Assembly (NCBI GenBank): GCA_030180135.1
Contig: CM058230.1
Location: 13,517,082 to 13,581,081 of the forward strand
From: Orychophragmus violaceus
Taxonomy: Eukaryota > Streptophyta > Magnoliopsida > Brassicales > Brassicaceae
Direction: 5' to 3'
DNA length: 64,000 bases
A program made the translations under genes and the position numbers. The notes under the pieces are model-generated. The model was given only the letters and a program-made list of their open reading frames with translations, was not told the origin of the DNA and ran no database searches. Positions 1 through 11,828 of this stretch are shown here, in pieces; the stretch's first letter is position 1; the number at the start of each line of letters is the position of its first letter.

Positions 1-560
1 AGTTGATAACTCATTGCTAGTGTTATATGATCCTACAGGGTCACACACCTAAACAAACTGGGCGTTAAAGACGAGGTTGATCATTAATGTAATGATCCAG
101 AGATTGTGTATGTGATATGCATTCGATATCAATGTTCTGGGATAGCATCGATCGTTGCAGGTAGTGCATCGATCGATGCACTCGCGGATTAATCAGATTA
201 ATTCGGTTTAATCGTTGGTTAATTCCGTTGTGGTTTAAGCCGACATATATAAGATATATGTCGACCTAAACTCGTCCCTAACCTAATTCACAGCCACCAG
301 AACAAAGATAGAAACCTCTCAGGAGATTAGACCTCTGTAAGGCACTAGCATCCCTGCGGTCCAGTTTGTGTGCGTGTGGATACCAGTAGAGGCACAGCAC
401 TTGAGGCGCTTCGTGATCTCGATTATCTGCTAACACTTCCGCTGCAAATCAACAGGTAAATCTGAGATCCCATAGATTCAATTATATGAACCTTAGATCC
501 TAGGCTCGGAATTCAGACTAGGGTTGCTAATCCTGATTAGAACTGCTAGAAATTCCTACA
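1..560 (+). mobile_element. Partial LTR-like retrotransposon fragment
   Basis: This moderately GC segment differs sharply from the AT-rich array that follows. It carries a TATA-like box inside a perfect hairpin (241-263), a leader-like stretch with 'cttccgctgcaaatcaacag' immediately followed by 'gtaaat' (a plausible splice donor), and a paired 'atcgatcgttgca / tgcatcgatcgatgca' motif at 145-180. The combination resembles U3-R-U5 of a plant LTR retrotransposon. No partner LTR, primer site or coding domain is visible because the window starts here. The family assignment is therefore open and the left boundary is unknown. Confidence 0.4.
241..263 (+). promoter_or_regulatory. TATA-containing perfect hairpin
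   Basis: CGACATATAT - AAG - ATATATGTCG is a perfect 10-bp inverted repeat with a 3-nt loop, and it contains TATATAAG. It probably marks the core promoter of the LTR-like fragment. The promoter role is inferred from position and composition only. Confidence 0.35.
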
Positions 561-3080
561 GTTTCAAATATCATTCATTTTTAACACACAAAATTAGATA
601 TTCTATTTCCATTTGTTCATCCAAATACCAATGAACGGTCGTATCTTTTCGCATTTATTCATTCATATATTTTCGTGTTTAACTTCTATTTCATCAAAAA
701 TGTGTCTTTTCATTCTACAGTCACGTCTATTTATTGTGTCTATTAATCGCAACCTTTCAAATTCTATATATATTTTCAAACATCCTTCATCTAACTCCAT
801 CATTTATATTCTTTTGTCTGTACACACCCTATTCTTTTGTTCTTTCTAACAAACATATCATAACTTAATTAAAAACCTTTTCGCATTTATTCATTCACAC
901 CTTTTCGTATATAACTTCTATTTCGTCAAAAGATGCGCTTTTCATTTTACAGTCACATTTTTTTGTTGTGTCTGTCTATTAATCGCAACCTTTCAAATTA
1001 TATATATATTTTCAAACATCTTTTATCTATTAAGACAAAATTTTGGATCTTCCATTTGTTACTCCTTTGAAATCACAGTTAATGTTTATGATATCAATTA
1101 ACTGTTTCTTAGACAAAAGTCTTTAAATTTTCTATTATATTCATCTAACCACATCTCTTTTCTTTTTCTTTTTCTTTTTCTCTAACTTCTATTTTCATCA
1201 GAATGTGCATTTTTCGTATATAACTTCTATTTTGTCAAAAGATGCATTTTTCAATCTACGGCCATGTTTTTTAATCGTGTCTTTTAATCATAACCTTTCA
1301 AATCCTATATAGTTTCAGACATCCTTCATCTAAACTATTTTCTTATTTTCCTCTGTTCGTTCAATTTGTTTTTGCTATTTTCGACAATCATATCCTAACT
1401 TAGAATCAGATATCATACTCACATAGACAAAAAGTCTTAATCACAAATAACAGCCTAAAAATACCCAAAAAAACGGTTGTGTCTTTCCAGATTAATTTCT
1501 TCATATCTTTTCATATATAACTTCTATTTAATCAGAAGGTGTGTTTTTCATTCTACAATCACTTTTTAATTGTGTCTTTTATTCATAACCTTTCAAATCA
1601 TATATATTGTTTTAAACATTTTTTCATCTATTTTTTTTAACACAAGTCTTTTGGTTTTCCATTTGTTCCTCCTATGAAATTCCAGTTATTTTTTATTGTG
1701 TAATAATAATCTAAAAAATATCAATGAACGGTCGTGTCTTTTCAGATTTATTTCTTCGTACCTTTTCGTGTATAACTTTTATTTCGTCAAATGATGCATA
1801 TTTTCATTCTACGATCACATCTTTTAATCATAACTTTTCTAATCCTATATATAGTTTCAAACATCTTTCATCTATTTTTATTTAACACAAGTTTTGGGTC
1901 TTCCATTTGTTCCTTCTTTGAAATCACAATCATTGTTTAAGGTATCAATTATCTATTTTTTTAGACAAAAGTCTTTAAGTTTTCTATTATATTCATCTAA
2001 CCACATTATTTTTCTTCTTCTTCTTTTTATCTACACATCTTACTATTTTGTTCTTTCGTGCAAACATATCTTAAATTAAAGCCAGATTTCACACCCGCAA
2101 AAACACAATGAACTTAACGACAACATTAATCCCAAGTACATAATTCCAAGTTTTTACAGATTAATCTCTTGATATTTTTTCGTACATAACTTCTACTTTC
2201 GTCAAAAATGTACATTTTTATTATATGATTACGTCTTTTAGTTATGTTCTTTATTCAAAACCTTGGATTTATTCAAAACCTTGGAAATAATATTTATTTT
2301 TAAAACATAATTTTCTAAATTTTAAACACAATTCTTTGAGTTTTTCATTTAATTCATTTAACATGTTTTCCTTCTTTTCCAAAAAACATATTTTAACTTA
2401 AAATCAAATACCACACACACAAACAAAGAAATTAATCAGAAATAACATTCTAAAAATACCAAGGAACGGTCGTGTCTTTCGAGATTAATTTCTTCATACC
2501 TTTTCGTATATAACTTTATTTCGGCAAATTGTGCGTCTTTTCATTCTACGGTCACTTCTTTTATTGTGTCTTTTATACACAACCTTTCAAATCCCATATA
2601 TTGTTGTAGACATCCTTTATCTATTTTTTTAACACAAGTGTTTTGGTTTCCATTTGTTCCTCCTTCAAATTGGTTCTTTGAAATCTCAATTATTGTTTAA
2701 GATATAAATCTTCTATTTTTTGAGACACAAATCTTTAGGTTTTCTATTATATTCATCTAACCACATCAAATTTCTTCTTCTTTTTGTTCACACATCTTAT
2801 TCTTTTGTTCTCTCTAAAAAGCATATCTTAAATTAAAACCAGATTTAGCACCTACAAAAATACAAAAAACTTAACCACAATATTAATCTCAAGTACATAG
2901 TTTCAAAGTCTTTTCGGATTAATCTTTTGATAACTTTTCGCATGTAACTTCTAATTTTTTCCAAAGGTGCGTTTTTTATTTTATGGTCACGTCTTTTACT
3001 TATCCTTTATTCACAACCTTTCAAATCCTATATATAGTTTAGAATGTAATTTATTTATGTTTTGGACACAAGTCTTTGGA
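560..3080. repeat. Diverged AT-rich repeat array, about 8-9 imperfect copies
   Basis: A phrase of the type 'ata-taacttctattt-cgtcaaaa-gatgcg', followed by 'tttttcattctacggtcacgtc' and then 'cataacctttcaaatcctatata', recurs near 681, 906, 1215, 1516, 1771, 2184, 2507 and 2940, with a weaker copy near 3530. A second block, 'gaacggtcgtgtcttttcagattaatttctt', recurs near 630, 1473, 1725 and 2464. Spacing is irregular (about 230-430 bp), so this is an old amplified array with indels. Short open frames here are not gene-like. The array may belong to the Helitron whose 3' end lies at 4430, but that link is an inference. Confidence 0.6.
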
Positions 3081-3388
3081 TTTTACATTTTCACATCAAT
3101 TTTGTTTTTGTTTCCTCTACCCATTCATTATTTTGTTCTTTTCTAACAAGCATATTCTAACAGATCTCACACCCACAAAAACACAAAGAACTTAACCACA
3201 ACATTAAGTAAAGTACAAAATTTTAAATTCGATTTATATAAAGTTAAACATTCTATTTAGTAAGGGTATAATAAATCGATAAAATCTCATAAAGTGGAAT
3301 TGTCTTCTTCATGTGCCAATTTTCCTATTTGTAATTGTGCAAGATCTGAGATTTCATTATTGTTTAATGATGAATGTATTTCTACCAA

Positions 3389-3436
3389 ACCCGTCTAGCT
3401 CAGTTGGTAGAGCGCAAGACTCTTAACCTTGTGGTC
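3389..3436 (+). pseudogene. Truncated tRNA-Lys(CUU) relic
   Basis: The sequence matches a plant nuclear tRNA-Lys with anticodon CTT from the acceptor 5' strand through the D arm (tagctcagttggtagagc) and the anticodon arm (ctcttaacc, anticodon loop containing CTT), up to the variable loop. After 'gtggtc' the match stops. The T arm, which includes the B-box promoter, and the 3' acceptor strand are absent and replaced by AT-rich sequence. It cannot fold as a complete tRNA. It is most likely a captured or broken copy. Confidence 0.8.
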
Positions 3437-4401
3437 ATTTAGACCAAAAAATAAATGTAATTCTATTAATAATAAAATGTGAATCTATACATTCGAGAGT
3501 TGTGTTTTTTGAATTTTCATTTTGATATGTTTTTGTATATAGTTTCTAAATTTTTCAAAAGTTGTGTGTTTTAATTATACGTTTATTTTTCTAATCAAAG
3601 CTTTATCGATAATAAAATATACATATAACTGAAATCAATAGTCACAAAATTGGTTAATTGAAATACATATATATTCATTATAACATATTTTCTTCTATAT
3701 AAAAAAATGATGAGATGAGCAGGAATATAAATATGGTCAAAACAAATTATGGATAGTCAATCAAAATCTAATAAAGATGTGATAAGAAAACAAAAAAAAA
3801 ACTTGTCAAAGTTAGGTGTTGACGATCTTTACCAAGGCAAGCATTAAAAAATAAATTAAAATGTAATTTTATGAATAATATAATCATTATCTAATTTCAT
3901 CGTACGTAACAACAATCCCCTAATTAATCACTACAAATTTGTGACACTATCATTAACCTTACATATTTTCATGATGTCACATACGAAAACATGTTAGAGC
4001 AACAAGTAATTCAAGATTCTCTTAATTCATGAAATGGCATACCAAAACATGTTACTCAACATGCAATTAATTTTTTATTTGCAGACGCTAACATTTATAG
4101 AAAAGTATAAGACATCTGTGATTTGTCAAGGATAATTTTATTATTTACAAAACTCTTTTGGATTGACCTTATAGTTATATCTTTGGTGTTTAATGTTTAT
4201 AAAAGTTAAAACAATTTACAAGTGTCATTGCTAATGATTCAAACTACATTCTTAATTAAAAAGAAGAAATATTTTTGAATACATACTTGTTACAAATAAT
4301 TAATTACGAATATTCAATAGTTGCAAATATATTAAAAGTAGTTTTGAAATATTAAATTTATTTATTTATATTTAAAAATTATATTTATTCAAAATGAGTT
4401 T
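3437..4401. other. AT-rich stretch without genes
   Basis: No credible ORF or RNA gene is seen. A sequence like a Helitron 5' end ('tctatataaaaaaatgatgag', near 3694) could pair with the 3' hairpin at 4402-4430, giving a small non-autonomous element of about 740 bp. The expected preceding A is missing, so this is only a possibility. Confidence 0.4.
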
Positions 4402-4430
4402 CCGCGCGAACGCGCGGATTCCGTACCTAG
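4402..4430 (+). mobile_element. Helitron 3' terminus
   Basis: CCGCGCG-AA-CGCGCGG forms a perfect 7-bp hairpin. It is followed after 9 nt by CTAG and then T, the standard 3' end of plant Helitrons inserted between A and T. Helitrons have no terminal inverted repeats or target duplications, so the 5' end must be found by comparison. It is not firmly located here. Confidence 0.75.
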
Positions 4431-4880
4431 TATCTATAATAATAACAACAATAAAATGTTAAATCAATATATTATAAATACTTAAACAAAAATAAAATTA
4501 CTTAACATAAACTATACAAAATGGATCTCAATATATAGATAATTTGATTTATGATTTTTAAAATTAAAATTAAAAAATTGTAAAATATATAATTAAGATT
4601 TAAATTAAGGCATATTTAACTTATAAAAATGATTTTTATAGCATGAAAAGTTTCGGGACAGAGAGGGTTTTTAGAGGTTCTCATTTGAGAATTGATTCTT
4701 AAGTTTTACAATTTAAAAACTATTATTCTTAATTTAAATTTATTTTTAAAATGAATTTCTAATGAGAGACTTCCAATGGAAATACTCTTATTTGAGGAGA
4801 CACTTTGAAAACTCTCTCACTTTTTATACTCTCTTAATATAATATCTATTATTTATTATTTTATTATTTATTTTACATGT

Positions 4881-5008
4881 AATATAGATGCTCTTATAAC
4901 ATTTATCATGCGGCTTAAAATGTCCTTTTGTTGAGAAACTTACCAATATAGATGCTCTTCTAACATTTATCATGTGGCTGGAAATGTCCTTTTGTTGAGA
5001 AAGAGAGT
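4881..5008. repeat. Local 64-bp tandem duplication
   Basis: Two adjacent copies of 'aatatagatgctctt-taacatttatcatg-ggct' begin at 4881 and 4945 with a few mismatches between them. They lie in otherwise AT-rich, gene-free DNA (4431-5640), in which nothing else stands out. Confidence 0.8.
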
Positions 5009-5640
5009 TATAAGATCTAACAAAAAAAATTATAGTGATTTAATCTAATCTATGATTTTACAAAGACAATGAGATATATATAAATCTATAGTCAACCATT
5101 TATGAGAGCCCTAAAAATAGATGTTTTTCTTCTTCAGTGTATTACTCTAGTTTTTCTTAAAAAGAAATATTCTCTTTAACATTCTTATTTTTATTATAAT
5201 ATTAAAAATTAAACCCATTTTTTTGTAAAACTTTATAATAATATTATTTAAATTAGATATTTATTAAATTAACTATTGTAGATTTTTATTTAATAATCAA
5301 CATTGATGTATTCCGTAAATGATGAATATATTTTTCTACATAGATTTTGATGTATTTTTAATTTTATATTAAATATATAATAAATAATGATATTATTTAT
5401 AATGTATTATTTATGATGTATTATTTATTTTATATTATTAATTACTAAACACAATTTTTTATTTGTTTTGTTCTAAACAAAAAAAGAGTTGAAGGATTAT
5501 TTTAAATTAAAATATTTGCCTATATTATAGAGGGATACATAGAGTTTTTCTAAATATACTAATCTCTATTTTAGAAGTGAATATAAAGATTGATTGAAAT
5601 AAATTTTACTTTAAAATATAATATAAAAAATCTTATTATA

Positions 5641-6218
5641 TAATGACAGATCTATCTCTCTATATAGCTTAAGCATAAGCGGTCCGTTAATACGACGGTC
5701 AAACACGACTCGCCGTGGGTTTAATGTTCCTAACGTTGGTTGAGTAACACATTGGCCAAAAGAAATAGTGCCCGAACCGCTCCTTTATGTGGAACAAAAA
5801 CCTTCGCTTGTCAACACGACTTGTCGTCTTGTCAACACGACCCTCCGCTCGTGCTTGCTTACCTAACCAATGCACGTGTCCTATTTTAACTAAAGTAAGT
5901 TGGGCCTTCGTCACGGCCCGCATCATCTGATGCTTCTATTTCGTATGATTATTTTCTTTTGGGCTTTAGTAGAGTGACAAATATTGTTTTTTATTCCAAC
6001 AAAAGTAGGCCCATAGACGACTAACAAAAACCATAAAATCTCACTTTCCGTCTTCTTCCTCCACCTCTTCCATGGCGAGTCGCCGTAACAGTTAGCTTCT
6101 CACCTCCCTATTCCCCTTAAATCACCATCAAACCCCAATTACTCGCATTGTTACGCCATCTTAAACTCTTCGAATCATTTCCCTCTTCCCATTTCACCGT
6201 TACAGATCTACCCTTACG
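5641..6218 (+). other. Promoter/leader-like sequence with a broken start of a gene
   Basis: GC content rises here. There are ACACGAC-type repeats near 5703, 5816 and 5836, GGGCCT/GGCCC and GGGCTTT motifs (near 5902-5916 and 5961), and a CT-rich leader before an ATG at about 6072 that meets a stop after seven codons. A different frame remains open from about 6120 to 6210. This looks like the promoter and first exon of a former plant gene. I do not recognise the product. Confidence 0.3.
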
Positions 6219-6427
6219 TAGAGCCGGCCTTGACCTAAAGCACAAGAAGCTGGTGCTTTAGGCGCCAAATATTATTAACAATTTAAGGGCATCAAAGTTC
6301 AGAAACTTAGAGGTAGTTCAGGGGTTGTGTTTTTGTGTAATGTTTCAAAAGTCTCCGGTTCGAGTGCACTAGTATGGGGCAGGAATATTTTTTGCTTTAG
6401 GCAAACATTTATGTTGGGCCGGGCCTA
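6219..6427. mobile_element. hAT-like MITE
   Basis: The left end TAGAGCCGGCC and the reverse complement of the right end, TAGGCCCGGCC, match at 9 of 11 positions. The interior has the 'gtgctttaggc ... ttgctttaggc' phrases common in plant hAT-derived MITEs. The length is about 209 bp. A clean 8-bp target duplication is not seen, so the exact ends are uncertain. It interrupts the decayed gene-like region. Confidence 0.5.
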
Positions 6428-7640
6428 CGAAACCCTATAAATATGAGCCCCGCATCACCACCATGACTCCAGGCTGGATTCGCAACTCTAAAAAAGCAAA
6501 CAAATCCGCATCTTAAAATCTTCTACCAAGATCATCAATGGCCTCAGTCGATTTCGTGGCCATACCCGCCGCGTCTGCTGTGATTTCTTCTTTTGGTTCA
6601 GAAATCGAAATGCTTGCTTAACCATGGAGAAACGTATCAATTCGTGCAAATGCGTTGCAACCCGCAATGGGAAAGGAGCGAGAGAAGATGAAGATCCCCA
6701 GTCTCCTGATCCACCAATTTGGTCTGAGGTACAATTTTAGTCCGAAATTTTTTGATAAAATGTTTTATATATTACATGAATGTTATACTGGTACCTTTAT
6801 AGATACTGTGAGCTCCTTACTTCGGCAGATTATGCGTTTCTTTTCTAACCCGCGCAAGCCTATGATACTCGCTCTTATTCGGCCAGACCCTAAAAAAACT
6901 TGCTTACTCTAGCCAAAGCCTTTTGAGAATGCCGTCCAATACGAGAAATTGCTAACCTTGCTAAAAAGTTTTCCTTCTCAGATGCTGTTGTCAATTCTGG
7001 AGTTCACTGACAAGTACGACATATATGGTCAAGTGGCCATGCCTAAGCATCACAAACAATCTGATGTGCTTGAAATTTACCGTTTAGCAGCCATAAGTAA
7101 CACAAGTAAAAGGTCTAGAAACGAACTTCATATATCATTCAGCGATCAATAAGTGTTCCCATATTACAATGTTTAAAGTATTACCCTGTATTTGCTGTTG
7201 TTTCTGTGAATCAGTTGAGTTCCATGCATTTGTACCTTATCTAACTTCTTCTTCTTCTTCTTCAGGGAGTATATATAAAATTTGTACCGTATCACACATG
7301 CATGAGCTCTGAGCTCATTGCCTGCCAACTGTGGCAACAGTAAATGGAGGACCTGTTGATATCCACCAGGTTTATTGCTTTCCATATTATAAACTAATAT
7401 TGCACTGTACAGCACCATGCAATCAATGCGATAGCTGATTTTTGCTCCTGATTTGCAGGTTCTTGACAATTGTCTTCTAGGGCGTTGTTCCCAACAGGTT
7501 GTTAGCCGCCTTCCACGCTATTGTAAGAGAGTTGGTACGAGAAGTTTCAACGACTGTAGTGAATTGTGATTGAGGAAGAAGGAAAGAGAGCATGCTTGGA
7601 AATATCTTTAGTCTGAGATGATTTTATCTCAAGATTCAAG
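6428..7640 (+). pseudogene. Decayed gene-like region, product not recognised
   Basis: A TATAAAT box at 6437 precedes an ATG near 6463, and several short plus-strand reading frames follow (6655-6912, 6949-7152 and others) in alternating frames. CT-rich tracts ending in AG near 7263 and 7458 could be former splice acceptors, so this may be an old multi-exon gene or a captured set of exons. No domain is recognisable. Frames are closed by stops after 50-85 codons. An AT-rich tail without genes follows to 8014. Confidence 0.3.
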
Positions 7641-8083
7641 AGAAGTTAAAGATGTCAATTTCTGGTGAGTAGAAACAGGGTTCTTGTATATAAGTGGAAG
7701 AATAACTTTGTTCGATCGTGATTGCTATTACGGAGTCAACTCAACTGATGCTTATATTTATATAAATCTGTATAGTTAAAAATTTCGTCAGCTGAAAAGT
7801 TTTTTAGTTAGTGTGAATCTAAAAAATCAGAAAGACGCTAATATTGGTTTCCACTTATAAACCTCTGCTTTATGTGCAAGGGCAACCGCTCGAAACTAAA
7901 CAATATTTTTAGTTTGAGGATGTTTACATAATTCCTGATTACCATCTTTGATTAATAATTTTTTTTTTTTTTAGCAAATTTCATATAATAAATTAATGTG
8001 GAAAAGTGGGGGACTAGAAACTCTATTCTTTTTTTTTTTTAATTCAACATCAACTTAAACATTTCCCAACAACAACAGTTTAC

Positions 8084-9481
8084 AAAGGTTCATCCGCTTT
8101 TACAACATCAAAAGCCCACACTGGCATTAGAGAATATAACTTAGGAGCATAATTCGGAATCGAAAGAGCTTTCTTTGCTATTTAGTCCGCCACTCTATTA
8201 CTTTTCCTCTATTTAAAAACCACTTTTGCCTCCTCAAAGTTAGCTAGCATCATCTTGATGTCTTCTAGTTGTGGCCTTAAGTCAATCTGGCTCTCTTCAT
8301 CTTGTAGCCATTGTATCAGGTTCTTAGAATCTGTTTCGAATTCCACCTGTTTGTAATGAAATCTAGAAGTAAATGAGACTGCCCATCTTAGAGCTTCTAT
8401 TTCAGTTTCGATGGCTGAGCGTAACTTTGGAAAGCTCCTCCGTCCTATCCAAAGCACCTTACTCTCGTGATTTCTTAGCACCCAACCAAGTCCGGATTGT
8501 GTTCCATTCTCAGTCCACGCCCCATCAGTATTGCACTTTACCCATCCTTGATTTGGTGGAGTCCAGTTCTTATCAGTTCTCTCTTCAGGTGCTGTGGTCG
8601 GTCTGCATTCTTCCTCCTTACACACGTTTTTCCATTCTTCTGCCTCCTCCCATGCTCTATCCACTAGACCCTTTGGATCGATGTCCATCCCTCTATACTG
8701 AAGCTCATTTCTACTTTTCCATAGTCTCCAACATATCCATGGTACCACCTGTTCCGAGCCCGCTTGACCTGGCCTTTCTTTTGTTACATTCAGCACTCTA
8801 TACAGATTGGCATAGAAGGACTCAGACCATATACCTTGAGGTGGCGCTGGGACCCGTGATATTGCCCATACCAGTCTTGCGTACGGGCAGATGAACAAGA
8901 GGTGATTCACTGTTTCGTCAGTTCCTTGGCACAGTGGGCATGAACCTTCACGTGATAGATGTCTCGCTTTCAGGTTTACGACAACCGGCAAACAGTTACT
9001 CAGACATCGCCAGAAAAAGTGTTTGATTCTTGGGCTGGAATCTATCATCCACATTTGCTGGTATAGAGCATCTAGACTCGGCTGACTGACTTCCACTGGA
9101 CCTTGGGCCATCATTGAGAGTTGGCTTTGTGCCCAATACCCAGATTTCACAGAGTATGATCCTGATTTGGCAAAATCCCGTGTGTATCCATCTTTTATCA
9201 TCTGTCCACCAGGTCTGATCTCCTCTGTTAATCTTCTTTCCTCCTCAAGGAAAATAGAGATCAGCATGTCTCTTTTCCATTCTTTTCTGGAATCATCTAA
9301 TAAGTCCGAGACCGTGGTTAAAGAACCAATATGTTCCTGCCAATGTTCTTGAGCCCACATAGTTGCTTTTATTGGTCTCGCCGGTTTCCTATCAAGCCAA
9401 TTCTGATTCCGTAATGAGATCGTGGATCCATTTCCCACTGTTCGTCTTGTTCCAAACCGGAGTAAAGCGTGTGCTGCATGG
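8084..9481 (-). pseudogene. LINE ORF2, C-terminal part: zf-RVT and RNase H
   Basis: This is the downstream part of the LINE ORF2, separated from the RT half by the Copia insertion. The open segment 8209-9438 has a linker, then a zf-RVT region with paired Cys/His (CPLCQG..., NHLLFICP) and W-rich 'PWICWRLWKSRNELQ' sequence. An RNase H-like domain follows, with 'CNTDGAW', 'ETEIEALRWAV' and 'FETDSKN' carrying the expected acidic residues. The frame continues past 8209 through two TAG codons ('RKSNRVAD' region), so the true C-terminus lay near 8090. Reading across the Copia target site is continuous with the upstream RT half, confirming one original ORF. Confidence 0.88.
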
Positions 9482-9486
9482 ATACT

Positions 9487-9767
9487 TGTTGGGTAAGCTT
9501 CAAGAGTTGAAGGAAAAAGGAAATCTTCTATTAAGTTGTTTAGGAGATTTTCCTATTAGGAATATGAGTTATCTATTTCCTTTTCTCATTAGGTTTAGGA
9601 AGGAGTCTAAAACCTATATAAATAAGAGGTTATGGAGAGATGTTCCATAAGACTCAATAAGAGAATTAAGGTTGTTGAGTTGTGACAATCTTAAGAGAGA
9701 TTTAGTTTTGAGAGAGTTTCTAAATCTAATAAAGAAAAGCTGTTCTTTATACATTGAGTTTCTCACA
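9487..9767 (+). repeat. 5' LTR of the nested Copia
   Basis: Boundaries are set by the TG/CA ends, the ATACT duplication on the left, and the primer site three bases to the right. TATAAATAAG at about 9617 is the likely TATA box. Confidence 0.92.
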
Positions 9768-9769
9768 TT

Positions 9770-9781
9770 TGGTATCAGAGC
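9770..9781 (+). other. Primer binding site (initiator tRNA-Met type)
   Basis: TGGTATCAGAGC follows the 5' LTR after two bases. It is the standard plant Copia site complementary to the 3' end of initiator tRNA-Met. Confidence 0.93.
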
Positions 9782-10112
9782 GTTTTGGTGAGATCCTGAT
9801 CAAGAGAGATTTGATTAAACCCTAACCTCAGAGCCAAGGTTAATCAATCAAGGAGGATTTGATTCATCTTGGTGAACACAACAAAGGAGTTGTTGTGTAG
9901 AGAGCCTTCAAAATCATCTTAAGAAGAAGACGATCACGAAGGAAGCCGGAGGAAGACTCGCACGCGATCGAGGAGAGATCGTGAAGTAATTCTTCGTTCA
10001 TCTTGAGCAAGGAAGATCAAGAAGGAGCCGACGGTCCGCTTAAGGAGAAGAAGACCATGAAGAATCTTTTGATCACAATCCGATCAAAGAGAAGACAAAG
10101 ATCATCAAAGCC

Positions 10113-11804
10113 ATGGGTGATCATGTTAAACCGAAAGGATTAGAGAGAGGAGTCTCAATCCAATGTCCTATGTTGACCACCACGAATTACACAGTGTGGG
10201 CGATGAGGATGAAGGTTCTGTTGCGGATTCACAAAGTGTGGGAAACCGTAGAAACAAACAAAGGAGATGATGATAAAAAGGATATAGCAATAGCTTTGCT
10301 ATTCCAATCCATTCCGGAGTCGATGATCTTACAGGTGGGAGAGCAAGAATCACCTAAAGACATCTGGAAGGCTATTAAAGCTCGTCATCTAGGAGCTGAT
10401 CGAGTCAAGGAGGCGCGACTTCAAACCCTAATGGCAGAGTTCGATAGATTGAAGATGAAGGAATCATATACAATTGATAACTTCGCGGGGAAGCTATCAT
10501 AAATATCGACAAAAGCCACTGCCATAGGTGAAGCTATTGAGGAACCAAAGCTGGTGAAGAAGTTCCTAAACAGCTTACCTAGAAGCAAATATATTCAGAT
10601 TATAGCTTCTCTAGAACAAGTCCTAGACCTAAACACCACGGGTTTTGAGGACATAGTAGGGAGGTAAAAGGCTTATGAAGATCGAGTGGGTGAAGAAGAG
10701 ACACAATCTGAAACACAAGGGATGTTGTTGTTTAGCTCAGACCCGAGTTTTGGAGAAAACAGAGGAAGAGGACGAGGCAGGGGAGGTAGACATAGCTCAA
10801 GAGGGAGAGGCAGAGGACATGTTACACAACAGGAAAGTCTGTCTAACCCGCAAGGAAAGAAGGATAAGGATCTTTCTAAGATCATCTGTTTCAGGTGTGA
10901 TAAGTATGATCATTATACATCTAGCTGCCCTGATAAGTTCCAAGAGACTGAAGAAGCAAATAAAGTTGAAACAGAAGTAGCTGATCAAACACTTTATATG
11001 CATGAGATTGTGTTTCTGAATGAAGAAAGTATCATACCTAAGAAGTATGAATCCGAGAATGGAGAAGAAGGTTTATGGTACTTAGACAATGGAGCAAGTA
11101 ATCACATGACAGGTAACAAGCATTATTTCTCTGAACTTAATGAAAACATTAAAGGAAAGGTGAAGTTTGGAGATGGTTCTTGCATAGAAATAGGTGGGAA
11201 GGGATCCATCTTATTTCAAAGCAAAACAGAGGAACAACGGCTTGTTACGGACATCTATTACATTCCTGAATTAAAGAGTAACATCATGAGTTTAGGACAA
11301 GCCACAAAAGCTGGTTGTGATGTTAGAATGAGGATGAATTACTTGACTCTACATGATCCAATGGGAAGACTAATTGCTAAAGTCATAAGGTCCCAAAATC
11401 GGTTTTACAAGATTAGTCTTAAGATTGGGAAACCTGTATGTTTGCAAGCCAATTTGGATGAAGAGAATTTGAGATTGCAGGCGAGATTGGGTCACACAAC
11501 AAGAAGGGTTGTGGTAAGCAGAGATGTGATTTTTGATGAGAAAGCAGGCTGGAACTGGAATGAAACAAGGAGAGATTCGAGTATGAGTCCAGGGATGTTT
11601 CATATGAGATGGGGAACTGTTGTAGATGCAGGAGAAGGTCTTGTAGTAGTCACGCATGATCAAGAAACAAAGCATGAAAGGAACGATGCTTTGAATGATC
11701 AAGGGTTCAATAATCACGAGCAAGGCGACGCTGAACAAGGGAATGATCTTGTGCAAGACAACGATGACCTTGACGAAGTAGAGGAAGAAGTTCAACAAGA
11801 ATAG
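10113..11804 (+). pseudogene. Copia gag-protease remnant
   Basis: The ATG at 10113 opens a gag of the UBN2/DUF4219 type ('TNYTVWAMRMKVLLR', 'AIKARHLGADRVKEARLQTL'). A TAA at 10501 and a TAG near 10665 break it, and the frame resumes to 11804. After the first break comes an Arg/Gly-rich tract. A CX2CX4HX4C zinc knuckle lies at about 10888-10932 and the protease motif 'YLDNGASNHMTG' at about 11080. Sequence then jumps from the start of the GAG-pre-integrase region (LRLQARLGH) directly to the segment that normally follows integrase (VVVSRDVIFDEKAGWNW). The integrase core is therefore deleted and its flanks are fused in frame. Confidence 0.88.
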
Positions 11805-11828
11805 CCTCTAAAGAGATCTACAAGAACG

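Noticed and set aside
613..2079. Short ORFs in the AT-rich array
   Set aside because: Low-complexity Phe/Ile/Ser-rich frames starting at non-ATG codons; repeats explain them.
3389..3436. Functional tRNA-Lys gene
   Set aside because: T arm, B box and 3' acceptor strand are missing.
8373..9650. Plus-strand ORFs opposite the LINE ORF2
   Set aside because: Antisense shadows of the RNase H/zf-RVT coding strand.
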